This document shows positions 1-5,779 of a stretch of 5,939 bases of DNA, in pieces. The notes under the pieces were generated by a model. It was given only the letters and a program-made list of their open reading frames with translations. It ran no database searches and was not told where the DNA came from. Positions within the stretch are counted from its first letter, which is position 1; every line of letters begins with the position of its first letter. The translations under genes and the position numbers were made by a program. Source of the DNA: Candidatus Nomurabacteria bacterium (GTDB taxonomy: Bacteria > Patescibacteriota > Minisyncoccia > Phycocordibacterales > Phycocordibacteraceae); contig CALRDY010000035.1 of the NCBI GenBank assembly GCA_943355045.1, forward strand, positions 1-5,939, given 5' to 3'.

Positions 1-1859
1 GACTGATGCGTGGAGCGGAGGACGCGTCCGCGCAGCTGGTGCAGCTGCGCGAGTCCGAAGCGCTCGGCGCCCTCGACGAGGATGACGGTCGCATTTGGGA
101 CGTTCACGCCCACTTCGACGACCGATGTTGCGACGAGGATATCGATCTCACCATTTTCAAATCTTTTCATCGTCTCTTCTTTTTCCGATGGTTTCATCTT
201 GCTGTGCAAAATGTCTATCGTCGCGTCTTTGAAGACTTCGCGCGAGAGGCGCATCGCTTCGGCTTTGACCGACTTCGCCTGGAGCGCAAGCTCTTTCGCT
301 GGATCTGGTTCATCGATGCGCGGACAGATGACGTATGCCTGGTGGCCGGCCGCTAGCTCGGCGCGCACGCGCTCATACGCACGCTCGCGCTTCTCCGGGC
401 CGAGCACTTCGGTGGCGACCGGTTTTCTCCCGATGGGCATTTCGTCGAGGATGGTCAAGTCGAGGTCGCCGTAGATCGTGAGTGCGAGCGTGCGCGGGAT
501 GGGCGTCGCGGTCATTGAGAGCAGGTGCGGCGCGACGGCTCCTTTCGTTGCGAGCTTCTTTCGGTGCATGGTGCCGAAACGGTGCTGCTCATCAATGATG
601 GCGTACGCGAAATATTTGAATGAAAGAGATTTTTCGATAATCGCATGCGTCCCGATGACGATCGGGATTTCGCCGTTCGCGACCATTTTCTTAAATGCCG
701 CTTTCGAGAGCTTCGCGGATTCTTCGTACCGCACGCGGGAAGGAAACTTGCGGCACTCGCTGCCTGTGATGAGACCGATCGGGATGGGATGGTCCTTAAA
801 ATACGAGACGAAGGTGGAGAAATGTTGCTTGGCGAGTATTTCAGTCGGGCAGAGGTACGCGACCTGGAGTGTGCCGGCGACCCTGCCTTTCGGCAGCGAG
901 GTCGCGACGAGATACGCGGTCGCGGCAGCGACCGCGGTCTTGCCACTACCCACGTCGCCTTCAAGCAGGCGAAGCATCGGATGCGTTTTTTCGAAGTCAG
1001 TGACGATAGCTTCGATTGCGTGTAGCTGGGCGTTAGTCGCCGGAAACGGGAACGACGCGATGAAATCCGCAAGTGCCCGGCGATCGACAGCGACCGGCAG
1101 CGCCTCTTCTTTTAAAAGCGCTTTGCGGCGCTGCTGCATGACGATCTGGAGCGCGAAGACTTCTTCGAAGGCGAAACGTTTACGCGCCGCCGCCGCGTCA
1201 GTGAGCTGTCGCGGCGCGTGTATGAAGACGAGTGCGGAAGAGAGGGTTGGCAGGTTGTATCGCTCAAGGACTTCTTTCGGAATCGGGTCATCGATGCGCT
1301 CGTGCACGTTTGTTTCAAATATTTTCCTGACCGTGTGCAGGAACCAGAGCGAGGAGACGCCCTGGCTCTCGGGATAGATCGGGTAGAGCGGAGCGCTTTC
1401 GGGCGAGACGCCGGTAGTGAAGAGCGAGTCGTGGATAGTGTCGGGAGTGACGGGCGACTTGTCGATCTCCGGATTTGCGAGGTATATCTTCGCGCCTTCG
1501 CCCGCCACGCGCCCGCTCACTTTCACTACCATGCCGTCGTGGAGCGTCTTCGCGATGTACGGCTGGCTGAACCACATCATTTTTATCTTTCCCGAGGCAT
1601 CTTCTAGATACGCCTCAGCAATCGGTCGACGGCTCTTCCAGGTCCTCCTTATGTCGGGTTTGCGCACGGTGCCGTAGAGTGTGACCTCGGCGCCCGCCGA
1701 GACACCGGCGATCGTTCCCGTCGGTCCCGCATTCTCATAGCGCGCCGGGAAGTGGTAGAGCAGGTCGCGAATGGTCCGTATGCCAAGCTTATGCAATGCC
1801 CGCTTCTGATCGGGCTTCAGCCGGGTAAAATGTTTCTCAATCGGATCGTCAGCCTGCAT
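1..1859 (-). CDS. recG: ATP-dependent DNA helicase RecG (C-terminus beyond window)
   Basis: RecG is an SF2 helicase that remodels stalled replication forks and Holliday junctions in the cytoplasm. The minus-strand frame is open for 619 codons from the ATG at 1859 to the window edge. The N-terminal wedge/OB region covers about residues 1-230. Visible helicase motifs are a Q-motif-like segment (FPFPATNAQ, about 270-278), Walker A GDVGSGKT (301-308), PTE (338-340), GTHAI (403-407), the RecG-type DEQH box DEQHRFG (423-429), SMTATPIPRTLA (448-459), motif V VVEVGVNVPNA (580-590) and QLHQLRGRVLRS (605-616). The order and spacing match RecG and not PriA or Mfd, since no zinc or RNAP-binding modules are present. 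The segment between TGS and GTHAI (about 365-402) is roughly 13 residues longer than in E. coli RecG. Motif VI reads GRVLR where GRVGR is usual. About 75-100 C-terminal residues should lie outside the window. No Shine-Dalgarno precedes the start; a -10 element does. Confidence 0.97.
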   Translation of the reverse strand, partial: MQADDPIEKHFTRLKPDQKRALHKLGIRTIRDLLYHFPARYENAGPTGTIAGVSAGAEVTLYGTVRKPDIRRTWKSRRPIAEAYLEDASGKIKMMWFSQPYIAKTLHDGMVVKVSGRVAGEGAKIYLANPEIDKSPVTPDTIHDSLFTTGVSPESAPLYPIYPESQGVSSLWFLHTVRKIFETNVHERIDDPIPKEVLERYNLPTLSSALVFIHAPRQLTDAAAARKRFAFEEVFALQIVMQQRRKALLKEEALPVAVDRRALADFIASFPFPATNAQLHAIEAIVTDFEKTHPMLRLLEGDVGSGKTAVAAATAYLVATSLPKGRVAGTLQVAYLCPTEILAKQHFSTFVSYFKDHPIPIGLITGSECRKFPSRVRYEESAKLSKAAFKKMVANGEIPIVIGTHAIIEKSLSFKYFAYAIIDEQHRFGTMHRKKLATKGAVAPHLLSMTATPIPRTLALTIYGDLDLTILDEMPIGRKPVATEVLGPEKRERAYERVRAELAAGHQAYVICPRIDEPDPAKELALQAKSVKAEAMRLSREVFKDATIDILHSKMKPSEKEETMKRFENGEIDILVATSVVEVGVNVPNATVILVEGAERFGLAQLHQLRGRVLRSTHQ

Positions 1860-1865
1860 ACTCGT

Positions 1866-1871
1866 AGTATA
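1866..1871 (-). promoter_or_regulatory. -10 element of recG promoter, probably leaderless
   Basis: On the minus strand TATACT (5 of 6 to TATAAT) ends six bases before the recG ATG, so transcription should begin at or within a base or two of the start codon. A weak -35 candidate, TTCATA, lies 16 bases upstream (1893-1888). No ribosome-binding site fits between the -10 and the ATG. The site is back-to-back with the plus-strand promoter at 1872-1880. Confidence 0.6.
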
Positions 1872-1880
1872 TGGTATAAT
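1872..1880 (+). promoter_or_regulatory. Extended -10 promoter of the toxin-antitoxin/malic enzyme operon
   Basis: TGGTATAAT is a perfect extended -10 (TGN plus consensus TATAAT). The expected start of transcription is about 1886-1889, which coincides with the antitoxin ATG at 1889, so the mRNA is probably leaderless. No convincing -35 is present, which is normal for an extended -10 promoter. There is no Shine-Dalgarno before the ATG. It abuts the opposing recG -10, so both polymerases cannot be accommodated at once. Antitoxin binding here could affect both directions (inference). Confidence 0.7.
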
Positions 1881-1888
1881 CCACGCAT

Positions 1889-2086
1889 ATGAATCTCGTC
1901 GTTACAAAAAAGAAAGATATCGAGCCAAAGTTGCGGGCATATATAGCCGAGTCCGTACGCGAGGTGCTCGATGACCCCGATTTCGGTCTTGAATTGTCGG
2001 CGGCCGCGAAACGTCGCCTTAAGGAGGCACAGACGAGCTCGGGAAAAGGTATTCCGCTTGCGACCATACTAAAGAAATACACATAA
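1889..2086 (+). CDS. Small antitoxin of a RelE/ParE-type toxin-antitoxin pair
   Basis: A 65-aa protein whose family is inferred mostly from position: it lies one base upstream of a RelE/ParE-like toxin, in the usual antitoxin-first order. It has a basic N-terminus (VTKKKD), a predicted helix (about 11-28), a central DDPDFGLEL segment (28-36), a basic helix SAAAKRRLKEA (37-47) and a C-terminal IPLATILKKY (55-64). That tail is typical of short antitoxins that wrap the toxin. No clear ribbon-helix-helix or HTH signature can be assigned by eye, although the first strand (NLVVTKKK) could be the strand of an RHH. It should neutralise the toxin and, like other antitoxins, may repress its own promoter. 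The start at 1889 is supported by the -10 element nine bases before it. The pair looks more AT-rich than the flanking genes, in line with acquisition by transfer. Confidence 0.7.
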   Translation: MNLVVTKKKDIEPKLRAYIAESVREVLDDPDFGLELSAAAKRRLKEAQTSSGKGIPLATILKKYT

Positions 2087-2087
2087 C

Positions 2088-2360
2088 ATGCCGTGGCAAG
2101 TGGAATTTTCTCCAACGGCAGAACGAGATATTTCAGCAATTGCGAAACCGGTACGGATTCACATACTCGAACGCATTGCGTGGCTTACGCAGAATTTCGA
2201 TTCACTTACCCCTTTCCCGCTTCATGGAGAATGGAGAGGCCTCTATAAATTTCGTACAAACGATTATCGTATTATTTACAAATTGAAATATAAAACGCGC
2301 GATATACGTATTGAGTATATTGACCACCGCAGTAAGGTTTATAAGAAGAAACGAAAATAA
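2088..2360 (+). CDS. RelE/ParE-superfamily toxin
   Basis: A 90-aa protein with the full RelE/ParE pattern: N-terminal strand WQVEFSPTAERDI (3-15), two helices (about 16-37), then PLHGEWRGLYKFRTNDYRIIY (44-64) and the last strands with IEYIDHRSKVY (75-85). Length and layout match the family (85-100 aa). Members either cleave mRNA on the ribosome (RelE) or poison gyrase (ParE); the sequence alone does not settle which. Basic residues R50, K54, R56 and R61 and the terminal H80-R81...Y85 are compatible with an RNase. The start codon follows the antitoxin stop by one base and has no ribosome-binding site, so translation is probably coupled. The toxin stop is one base from the malic enzyme start. 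Confidence 0.88.
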   Translation: MPWQVEFSPTAERDISAIAKPVRIHILERIAWLTQNFDSLTPFPLHGEWRGLYKFRTNDYRIIYKLKYKTRDIRIEYIDHRSKVYKKKRK

Positions 2361-2361
2361 T

Positions 2362-3498
2362 ATGGATACAAAATCAAAGAAGATATTGGCGGCGTTTAAG
2401 AAGCAGGGCGCGCGGATAGAGACGAAGGCGCGTGTGAAGCTCGCGGGTAAATCGGATTTCTCGCTGTGGTATACGCCAGGCGTGGGTGTCGCGTCGCTGC
2501 ATTTGGCCGCGCATCCGGAGGATGCGCGGAAGATGTCAGTGAAGAAGAACAGCGTCGCGGTCATTTCCGACGGTTCGGCGGTGCTCGGCCTTGGGAATAT
2601 CGGCCCGTATGGCGCGCTGCCAGTTATGGAAGGGAAGGCACTCATTTTTAAAGAGAGAGCCGGTGTCGATGCATGGCCGCTCGTGCTCAATACGCAGGAC
2701 CCGGAAGAGATTATCCGCATTGTCAAAGCAATTGCGCCGTCGTTCGGCGGCATCAATCTCGAGGACATCGCGGCGCCCAATTGCTTCGACATCGAGCGGC
2801 GTCTCGTCGAGGAGCTCGACATACCGGTCATGCACGACGATCAGCATGGTACGGCTATCGTCGTACTCGCAGGACTTCTGAACGCTGCGAAGGTCGTGAA
2901 GAAAAATTTCAAACAGTTGAAGGTTGTCGTGAGCGGGGCAGGTGCGGCGGGTACCGCGGTCGCCAAGCTCCTTCTCGCTGCGGGCATTTCTGACATCATC
3001 CTGCTCGATCGCGCTGGAACGATTTTTCTCGGCCGTACTGACCTGAATGCGCACAAGAAAGAGCTCGCCGCCATCACGAATCCGCGCGGGGTCGAGGGCG
3101 GCCTCGCCGAAGCGATGCAAGGCGCAGACGTCTTCATCGGCGTCTCGGGCAAAGGCCTCTTGAAGGCCGAACACGTCGCGAGCATGGCGTCGCGCGGCAT
3201 CGTCTTCGCTATGGCGAATCCCGACCCGGAAATCCTGCCGGACGAAGCGAAAAGTGCGGGCGCGCTCGTCGTCGCGACCGGCCGTTCCGACTTCCCGAAC
3301 CAGATAAACAATGCGCTCGTCTTCCCAGGCATCTTCCGCGGCGCGCTCGACAAAGGCGTGAAGAAGATTACGGAAGCGACGAAGCTCCGCGCCGCTCGCG
3401 CGCTCGCGGCGCTCGTTCCGAAGCCGACTGCCGCCAAGATCATTCCCGACCTCCTCGACTCGCGCGTAGTAAAGGCGGTTGCGCGCGCGGTACGTTAA
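2362..3498 (+). CDS. Malic enzyme, short bacterial type (malate dehydrogenase, oxaloacetate-decarboxylating)
   Basis: Converts malate to pyruvate and CO2 with reduction of NAD(P)+; cytoplasmic. The 378-aa protein is the short form without the phosphotransacetylase domain found in MaeB. Landmarks: WYTPGVGVAS (36-45) with the catalytic Tyr37, SDGSAVLGLGNIGP (69-82), MEGKALIFK (89-97) with the likely catalytic Lys92, metal ligands in GINLEDI (E134, D135) and MHDDQHGTA (D159/D160), Rossmann loop SGAGAAGTAVA (191-201), NPDPEI (286-291) and the family signature FPNQINNALVFPGIFRGALD (311-330). Cofactor preference cannot be decided by eye. The ATG at 2362 is preferred over an in-frame ATG at 2311, because the protein then starts with the usual family N-terminus and does not overlap the toxin. 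Lacking a strong promoter of its own, it is probably read through from the toxin-antitoxin promoter. In fermentative CPR cells it would feed pyruvate and supply reducing equivalents (inference). Confidence 0.95.
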   Translation: MDTKSKKILAAFKKQGARIETKARVKLAGKSDFSLWYTPGVGVASLHLAAHPEDARKMSVKKNSVAVISDGSAVLGLGNIGPYGALPVMEGKALIFKERAGVDAWPLVLNTQDPEEIIRIVKAIAPSFGGINLEDIAAPNCFDIERRLVEELDIPVMHDDQHGTAIVVLAGLLNAAKVVKKNFKQLKVVVSGAGAAGTAVAKLLLAAGISDIILLDRAGTIFLGRTDLNAHKKELAAITNPRGVEGGLAEAMQGADVFIGVSGKGLLKAEHVASMASRGIVFAMANPDPEILPDEAKSAGALVVATGRSDFPNQINNALVFPGIFRGALDKGVKKITEATKLRAARALAALVPKPTAAKIIPDLLDSRVVKAVARAVR

Positions 3499-3509
3499 TT
3501 ATCAGTTTT

Positions 3510-3518
3510 TGATATACT
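3510..3518 (+). promoter_or_regulatory. Extended -10 promoter of lemA-htpX, probably leaderless
   Basis: TGATATACT (TGN plus TATACT, 5 of 6 consensus) sits in the 27-base gap after the malic enzyme gene. The hexamer ends seven bases before the lemA ATG, so the transcript should start at about 3525 and carry no leader. No Shine-Dalgarno is present and no -35 is evident. This is the same arrangement as at 1872-1880. Confidence 0.65.
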
Positions 3519-3525
3519 TAGAAGC

Positions 3526-4086
3526 ATGTCCACAACCACCATCATCCTTATCGTCATCGCTGTCGTCGTGCTCTGGAGCATTACCGCCTACAACCGCCTC
3601 GTTACGCTCGTCAATCAAGCGAAGGAAGCATGGGCCGACATCGCTGTGCAGCTCAAGCGCCGGTATGACCTCATTCCGAATCTCGTCGAGACTGTGAAAG
3701 GGTACGCCGCGCATGAGTCGAGCGCTTTTGAGAATGTCACAAAGGCCCGTGCGGCCGCTATGGGCGCGTCGGCACCCGCTGATAAGGCGCAGGCCGAGAA
3801 TCAGCTCTCGGGCGCACTCAAGACCCTCTTTGCCGTCTCCGAGGCGTATCCAGAGCTTAAAGCGAATCAGAACTTCCTCCAGCTCCAGAAGGAGCTCGGC
3901 GACACTGAGGACAAGATTCAGGCATCCCGCCGCTTCTACAACACGACCGTGATGGCGCTCAACACAGCAGAGCAGTCGTTCCCGGGGAATCTTATCGCGT
4001 CGTCATTCGGCTTTGCGCCGATGGATCTCTTCGAACTTTCCGCAGCGGACGCCGCAGCCGCAGAGCCGGTAAAGGTGAAGTTCTAA
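3526..4086 (+). CDS. lemA: LemA family membrane-anchored protein
   Basis: A 186-aa LemA family protein. An N-terminal hydrophobic segment (about 5-20, IILIVIAVVVLW) anchors a soluble, mostly helical domain. Family hallmarks are YNRLVTLVNQAKEAWADI (22-39), LKRRYDLIPNLVETVKGY (43-60), AYPELKANQNFLQLQ (107-121), a TEDKI..SRRFYN stretch (127-139) and the closing FPGNLIA..FGFAP (152-165). The length equals the usual family size. The molecular role is not established; LemA proteins are often encoded beside HtpX-like proteases or other membrane proteins, as here. The gene starts behind its own -10 element and ends four bases before htpX, so the two form an operon. The C-terminus is alanine-rich (AADAAAAEPVKVKF) and probably unstructured. 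Confidence 0.95.
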   Translation: MSTTTIILIVIAVVVLWSITAYNRLVTLVNQAKEAWADIAVQLKRRYDLIPNLVETVKGYAAHESSAFENVTKARAAAMGASAPADKAQAENQLSGALKTLFAVSEAYPELKANQNFLQLQKELGDTEDKIQASRRFYNTTVMALNTAEQSFPGNLIASSFGFAPMDLFELSAADAAAAEPVKVKF

Positions 4087-4090
4087 CGGG

Positions 4091-4987
4091 ATGAATCTCT
4101 ACGAGCAACGCTCGAGCAATATCTGGCGGACCTGGGCACTGGTGCTCGGTTTCTTGGTCGTCGTCATTGCAGTCGGGTACGCAGTCTCTATGTACTACGG
4201 CAATTCGTCGATTCTCTACATTGCCGTCGTCATTGCAGTAACGACCAATTTCTACGCGTACTGGGCTTCCGACAAACTCGTCCTCTCGCTGAACCGCGCG
4301 CGACCGGCGACGCGCGAAGAATTCTTCGACTTCTACACCGTTACCGAAAATCTCGCTATCGCGGCCGGGCTGCCGAAGCCGAAGCTCTACGTGATCGACG
4401 ACCCGGCGCCGAATGCCTTTGCGACCGGCCGCGACGAGCAGCATGCGGTCGTTTGTGCGACGACCGGACTACTTTCGATAATGACGCGTCCCGAGCTTGA
4501 GGGCGTCATCGGCCATGAGCTCTCGCACATCAAGAACCGCGACATGCTCCTCATGACCATCGCGGTCGTGCTTGCGGGCTTCGTCGCCATCGCCGCGGAT
4601 ATCTTCATACGCATGTCATTCTTTGGCGGCGGACGGCGCGACGATCGCGAGGGCGGCAACGCGCTCTTCATGGTTCTCGCGGTCGTCGGCATCGTGCTTG
4701 CGCCGGTCGCGGCGAAGCTCATTCAGCTCGCCGTCTCGCGCCGCCGCGAATACCTCGCCGACGCTTCGGGCGCTCTGCTCACGCGTTATCCCGAGGGCCT
4801 CGCCTCCGCGCTCACGAAAATCGGCAGCTACGCCGCGCCGATGCGAAGCGCGAACACCGCGACCGCGCACCTCTTCATCGGCGACCCGTTCGGAGCGAAG
4901 CCGAGCGGGGTGGGCGGCTGGATAGAGAAAATGTTCTCGACGCATCCGCCGATTCCAAGTAGGATCCAAGCTTTGCTTGGAAAATAG
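4091..4987 (+). CDS. htpX: HtpX-like membrane zinc metalloprotease (peptidase family M48)
   Basis: A 298-aa integral membrane protease expected to degrade misfolded membrane proteins. The zinc site is visible: HELSH (H142, E143, H146) followed by IKNRDM, and the third ligand Glu220 in REYLADASGA (219-228). Four hydrophobic segments lie at about 13-35, 40-60, 153-175 and 190-213, matching the HtpX topology with the active site on the cytoplasmic face. Between the last two is a Gly/Arg/Asp-rich loop (179-189). The C-terminus has the family's THPP.P.RI pattern (284-291). The length is typical. It follows lemA by four bases with no recognisable ribosome-binding site, so it is probably translationally coupled. 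All catalytic residues are intact. Confidence 0.96.
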   Translation: MNLYEQRSSNIWRTWALVLGFLVVVIAVGYAVSMYYGNSSILYIAVVIAVTTNFYAYWASDKLVLSLNRARPATREEFFDFYTVTENLAIAAGLPKPKLYVIDDPAPNAFATGRDEQHAVVCATTGLLSIMTRPELEGVIGHELSHIKNRDMLLMTIAVVLAGFVAIAADIFIRMSFFGGGRRDDREGGNALFMVLAVVGIVLAPVAAKLIQLAVSRRREYLADASGALLTRYPEGLASALTKIGSYAAPMRSANTATAHLFIGDPFGAKPSGVGGWIEKMFSTHPPIPSRIQALLGK

Positions 4988-5006
4988 CCGATTTTTCTGT
5001 TATAAC
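4977..5006 (+). promoter_or_regulatory. Promoter upstream of the tRNA-Ser region
   Basis: TTGGAA (4977-4982, 4 of 6 to -35) is 18 bases from TATAAC (5001-5006, 5 of 6 to -10), which is preceded by TGT at 4998-5000 (extended -10). The expected start is about 5013, only five bases before the broken tRNA copy at 5018. The -10 is embedded in a perfect 12-base palindrome, CTGTTATAACAG (4997-5008). The -35 overlaps the last codons of htpX. Confidence 0.5.
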
Positions 5007-5017
5007 AGTTTCCACAC

Positions 5018-5091
5018 GGAGGCGTCGCACCCGACAGTACGATGAGACATCGCATAGTGGTCTTTGATGCAACGCTCTTCAATGTGAGGTA
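5018..5091 (+). pseudogene. Degenerate tRNA-Ser copy (5' half, interrupted)
   Basis: Positions 5018-5029 are identical to 5105-5116 of the intact tRNA-Ser (12 of 12). Positions 5050-5063 are identical to 5112-5125 (14 of 14). The register differs by 25 bases, so the D-arm is interrupted by a 25-base insert whose ends repeat TCGCA (5025-5029 and 5050-5054). Past 5063 similarity continues weakly through the anticodon-arm region (TGCA..GC.CTT) and is lost near 5091; no variable arm or T-arm can be found. It cannot fold as a tRNA. It lies immediately behind the promoter, where a functional gene would be expected, so it is probably the remains of the original or a duplicated copy. Confidence 0.6.
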
Positions 5092-5104
5092 GAGTTAATA
5101 AACT

Positions 5105-5191
5105 GGAGGCGTCGCATAGTGGTCTAGTGCACCGCCTTGGAAAGGCGGCAGGTGGGAAACCGCCTCGAGAGTTCGAATCTCTCCGCCTCCG
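5105..5191 (+). tRNA. tRNA-Ser (anticodon GGA)
   Basis: A complete type II tRNA. The acceptor stem pairs GGAGGCG (5105-5111) with CGCCTCC (5184-5190), with discriminator G at 5191. The D-arm has GCA/TGC. The anticodon arm is CCGCC/GGCGG (5132-5136 with 5144-5148) with loop TTGGAAA and anticodon GGA at 5139-5141, reading UCC and UCU. The long variable arm AGGTGG-GAAA-CCGCCT (5150-5165) is diagnostic of serine. The T-arm is GAGAG/CTCTC with loop TTCGAAT (5172-5178). The CCA end is not encoded, so it must be added after transcription. A promoter for the downstream gene starts four bases after its 3' end. Confidence 0.97.
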
Positions 5192-5195
5192 CATC

Positions 5196-5224
5196 TTGAC
5201 ATATAACCGTCATCATGCTAAACT
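5196..5224 (+). promoter_or_regulatory. -35/-10 promoter of the downstream hypothetical gene
   Basis: A consensus -35 TTGACA (5196-5201) is separated by exactly 17 bases from TAAACT (5219-5224, 4 of 6, with the key T, A and final T kept), preceded by TGC (extended -10). Transcription should start near 5231 and give a leader of about 64 bases. The leader contains a small hairpin, GAGCTA-TCG-TGGCTC (5240-5254). Unlike the promoters of the genes to the left, this one has a full -35. Confidence 0.65.
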
Positions 5225-5284
5225 TGCGGCAGTATTTTCGAGCTATCGTGGCTCAAAAAACCGCACATTCCCAAACCAAAAACT

Positions 5285-5290
5285 GGAGGT
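5285..5290 (+). promoter_or_regulatory. Strong Shine-Dalgarno site
   Basis: GGAGGT lies four bases before the ATG at 5295. It fixes that start in preference to an in-frame ATG at 5127, which would run the reading frame through the tRNA. It is the only strong ribosome-binding site seen in the window. Confidence 0.85.
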
Positions 5291-5294
5291 TACA

Positions 5295-5744
5295 ATGCAA
5301 CAAAAGAAACAGTTCCACATCAGCGACGTCCTGAGCATCACGACTGGCCGTCTCGTTTCGACCCGGCACATGGATGGGGTGTACGACATCCTCAACTTCA
5401 TGACCGGCGACAATCTGTTCACTCACCAGCTTCCGAGGGCAAGCGATGAATGCAAGCCCTACCTGCTGGCGCAGTTTCCACAACTCGACACTCCCGAAAT
5501 GCAGTTCGCACTCGGTGAGCTGACCGAGATGCTGCACACGCAGAGTGGCAAGAAGAAGCCGGACAAGCTCATCCTGGGATGGCTCTCCAAGCTGACCTCC
5601 GGCAAGTACGGAGTGAAGTGCGAAGAGACGCTCGAGGTAAAGCCAATCCCGAAGGAGGCTCATACAATCAAGAACCCGATCGAGGAAGCCATGGAGATGA
5701 TGGGCGGCGACCGCAACAAGGTCATTGCCGTCGTCACCGACTAG
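5295..5744 (+). CDS. Hypothetical protein, phage-type family of unknown function (DUF7736-like)
   Basis: A 149-aa soluble protein without signal peptide or membrane segments. The N-terminal part is FHISDVLSITTGRLVS (7-22), then RHMDGVYDILNFMTGDN (24-40) and LFTHQLPRASDEC (41-53). From memory this pattern recurs in uncharacterised proteins of phages and phage-rich genomes (I believe DUF7736); this was not checked. The middle holds a QFPQLDTPEM...LGELTEML segment (60-80). The C-terminal part is basic, then acidic (PIEEAMEMMGGD, 128-139), ending VIAVVTD. No catalytic motif is evident. It has its own promoter, a strong ribosome-binding site and a strong terminator, so it is a monocistronic and probably well-expressed gene. 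It differs from its neighbours in these signals and lies right behind a tRNA, which suggests an acquired origin (inference). Confidence 0.85.
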   Translation: MQQKKQFHISDVLSITTGRLVSTRHMDGVYDILNFMTGDNLFTHQLPRASDECKPYLLAQFPQLDTPEMQFALGELTEMLHTQSGKKKPDKLILGWLSKLTSGKYGVKCEETLEVKPIPKEAHTIKNPIEEAMEMMGGDRNKVIAVVTD

Positions 5745-5779
5745 CTCGACTCGGTTCGCAGCAGTTCTTTTCAACAACA

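Noticed and set aside
478..1377. A 299-codon plus-strand open frame opposite recG
   Set aside because: It is the antisense shadow of a clear recG coding frame in GC-rich sequence; its translation is Ser/Arg/Ala-rich and matches nothing.
2320..2345. TTGACC and TATAAG as a private promoter for malic enzyme
   Set aside because: The spacing is only 14 bases, too short for a good promoter; weak activity cannot be excluded.
2311..2361. Upstream in-frame ATG that would lengthen the malic enzyme by 17 residues
   Set aside because: The extension lies inside the toxin's 3' end, has no ribosome-binding site and adds residues not typical of the family; ATG 2362 is favoured.
4965..4995. Hairpin TCCAAGC-TTT-GCTTGGA at the htpX end as a terminator
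   Set aside because: The T-run starts about ten bases after the stem and the hairpin is inside the coding region; it may be only codon sequence, and its 3' arm overlaps the next promoter's -35.
5000..5194. 64-codon minus-strand frame across the tRNA region
   Set aside because: It is antisense to the tRNA and its relic; the repeats in its translation come from the tRNA duplication.
5240..5260. 5' UTR hairpin GAGCTA-TCG-TGGCTC as a riboswitch or attenuator
   Set aside because: It is a single short stem followed by an A-run; no aptamer-like structure or terminator is visible.
5100..5289. Ten-base direct repeat AAACTGGAGG (5100-5109 and 5280-5289) as an attachment or duplication site
   Set aside because: One copy is the start of the tRNA and the other the ribosome-binding site; a 10-base match of this kind is within chance.
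5127..5294. ATG at 5127 as the start of the hypothetical protein
   Set aside because: It lies inside the tRNA-Ser gene; the strong GGAGGT at 5285-5290 points to ATG 5295.
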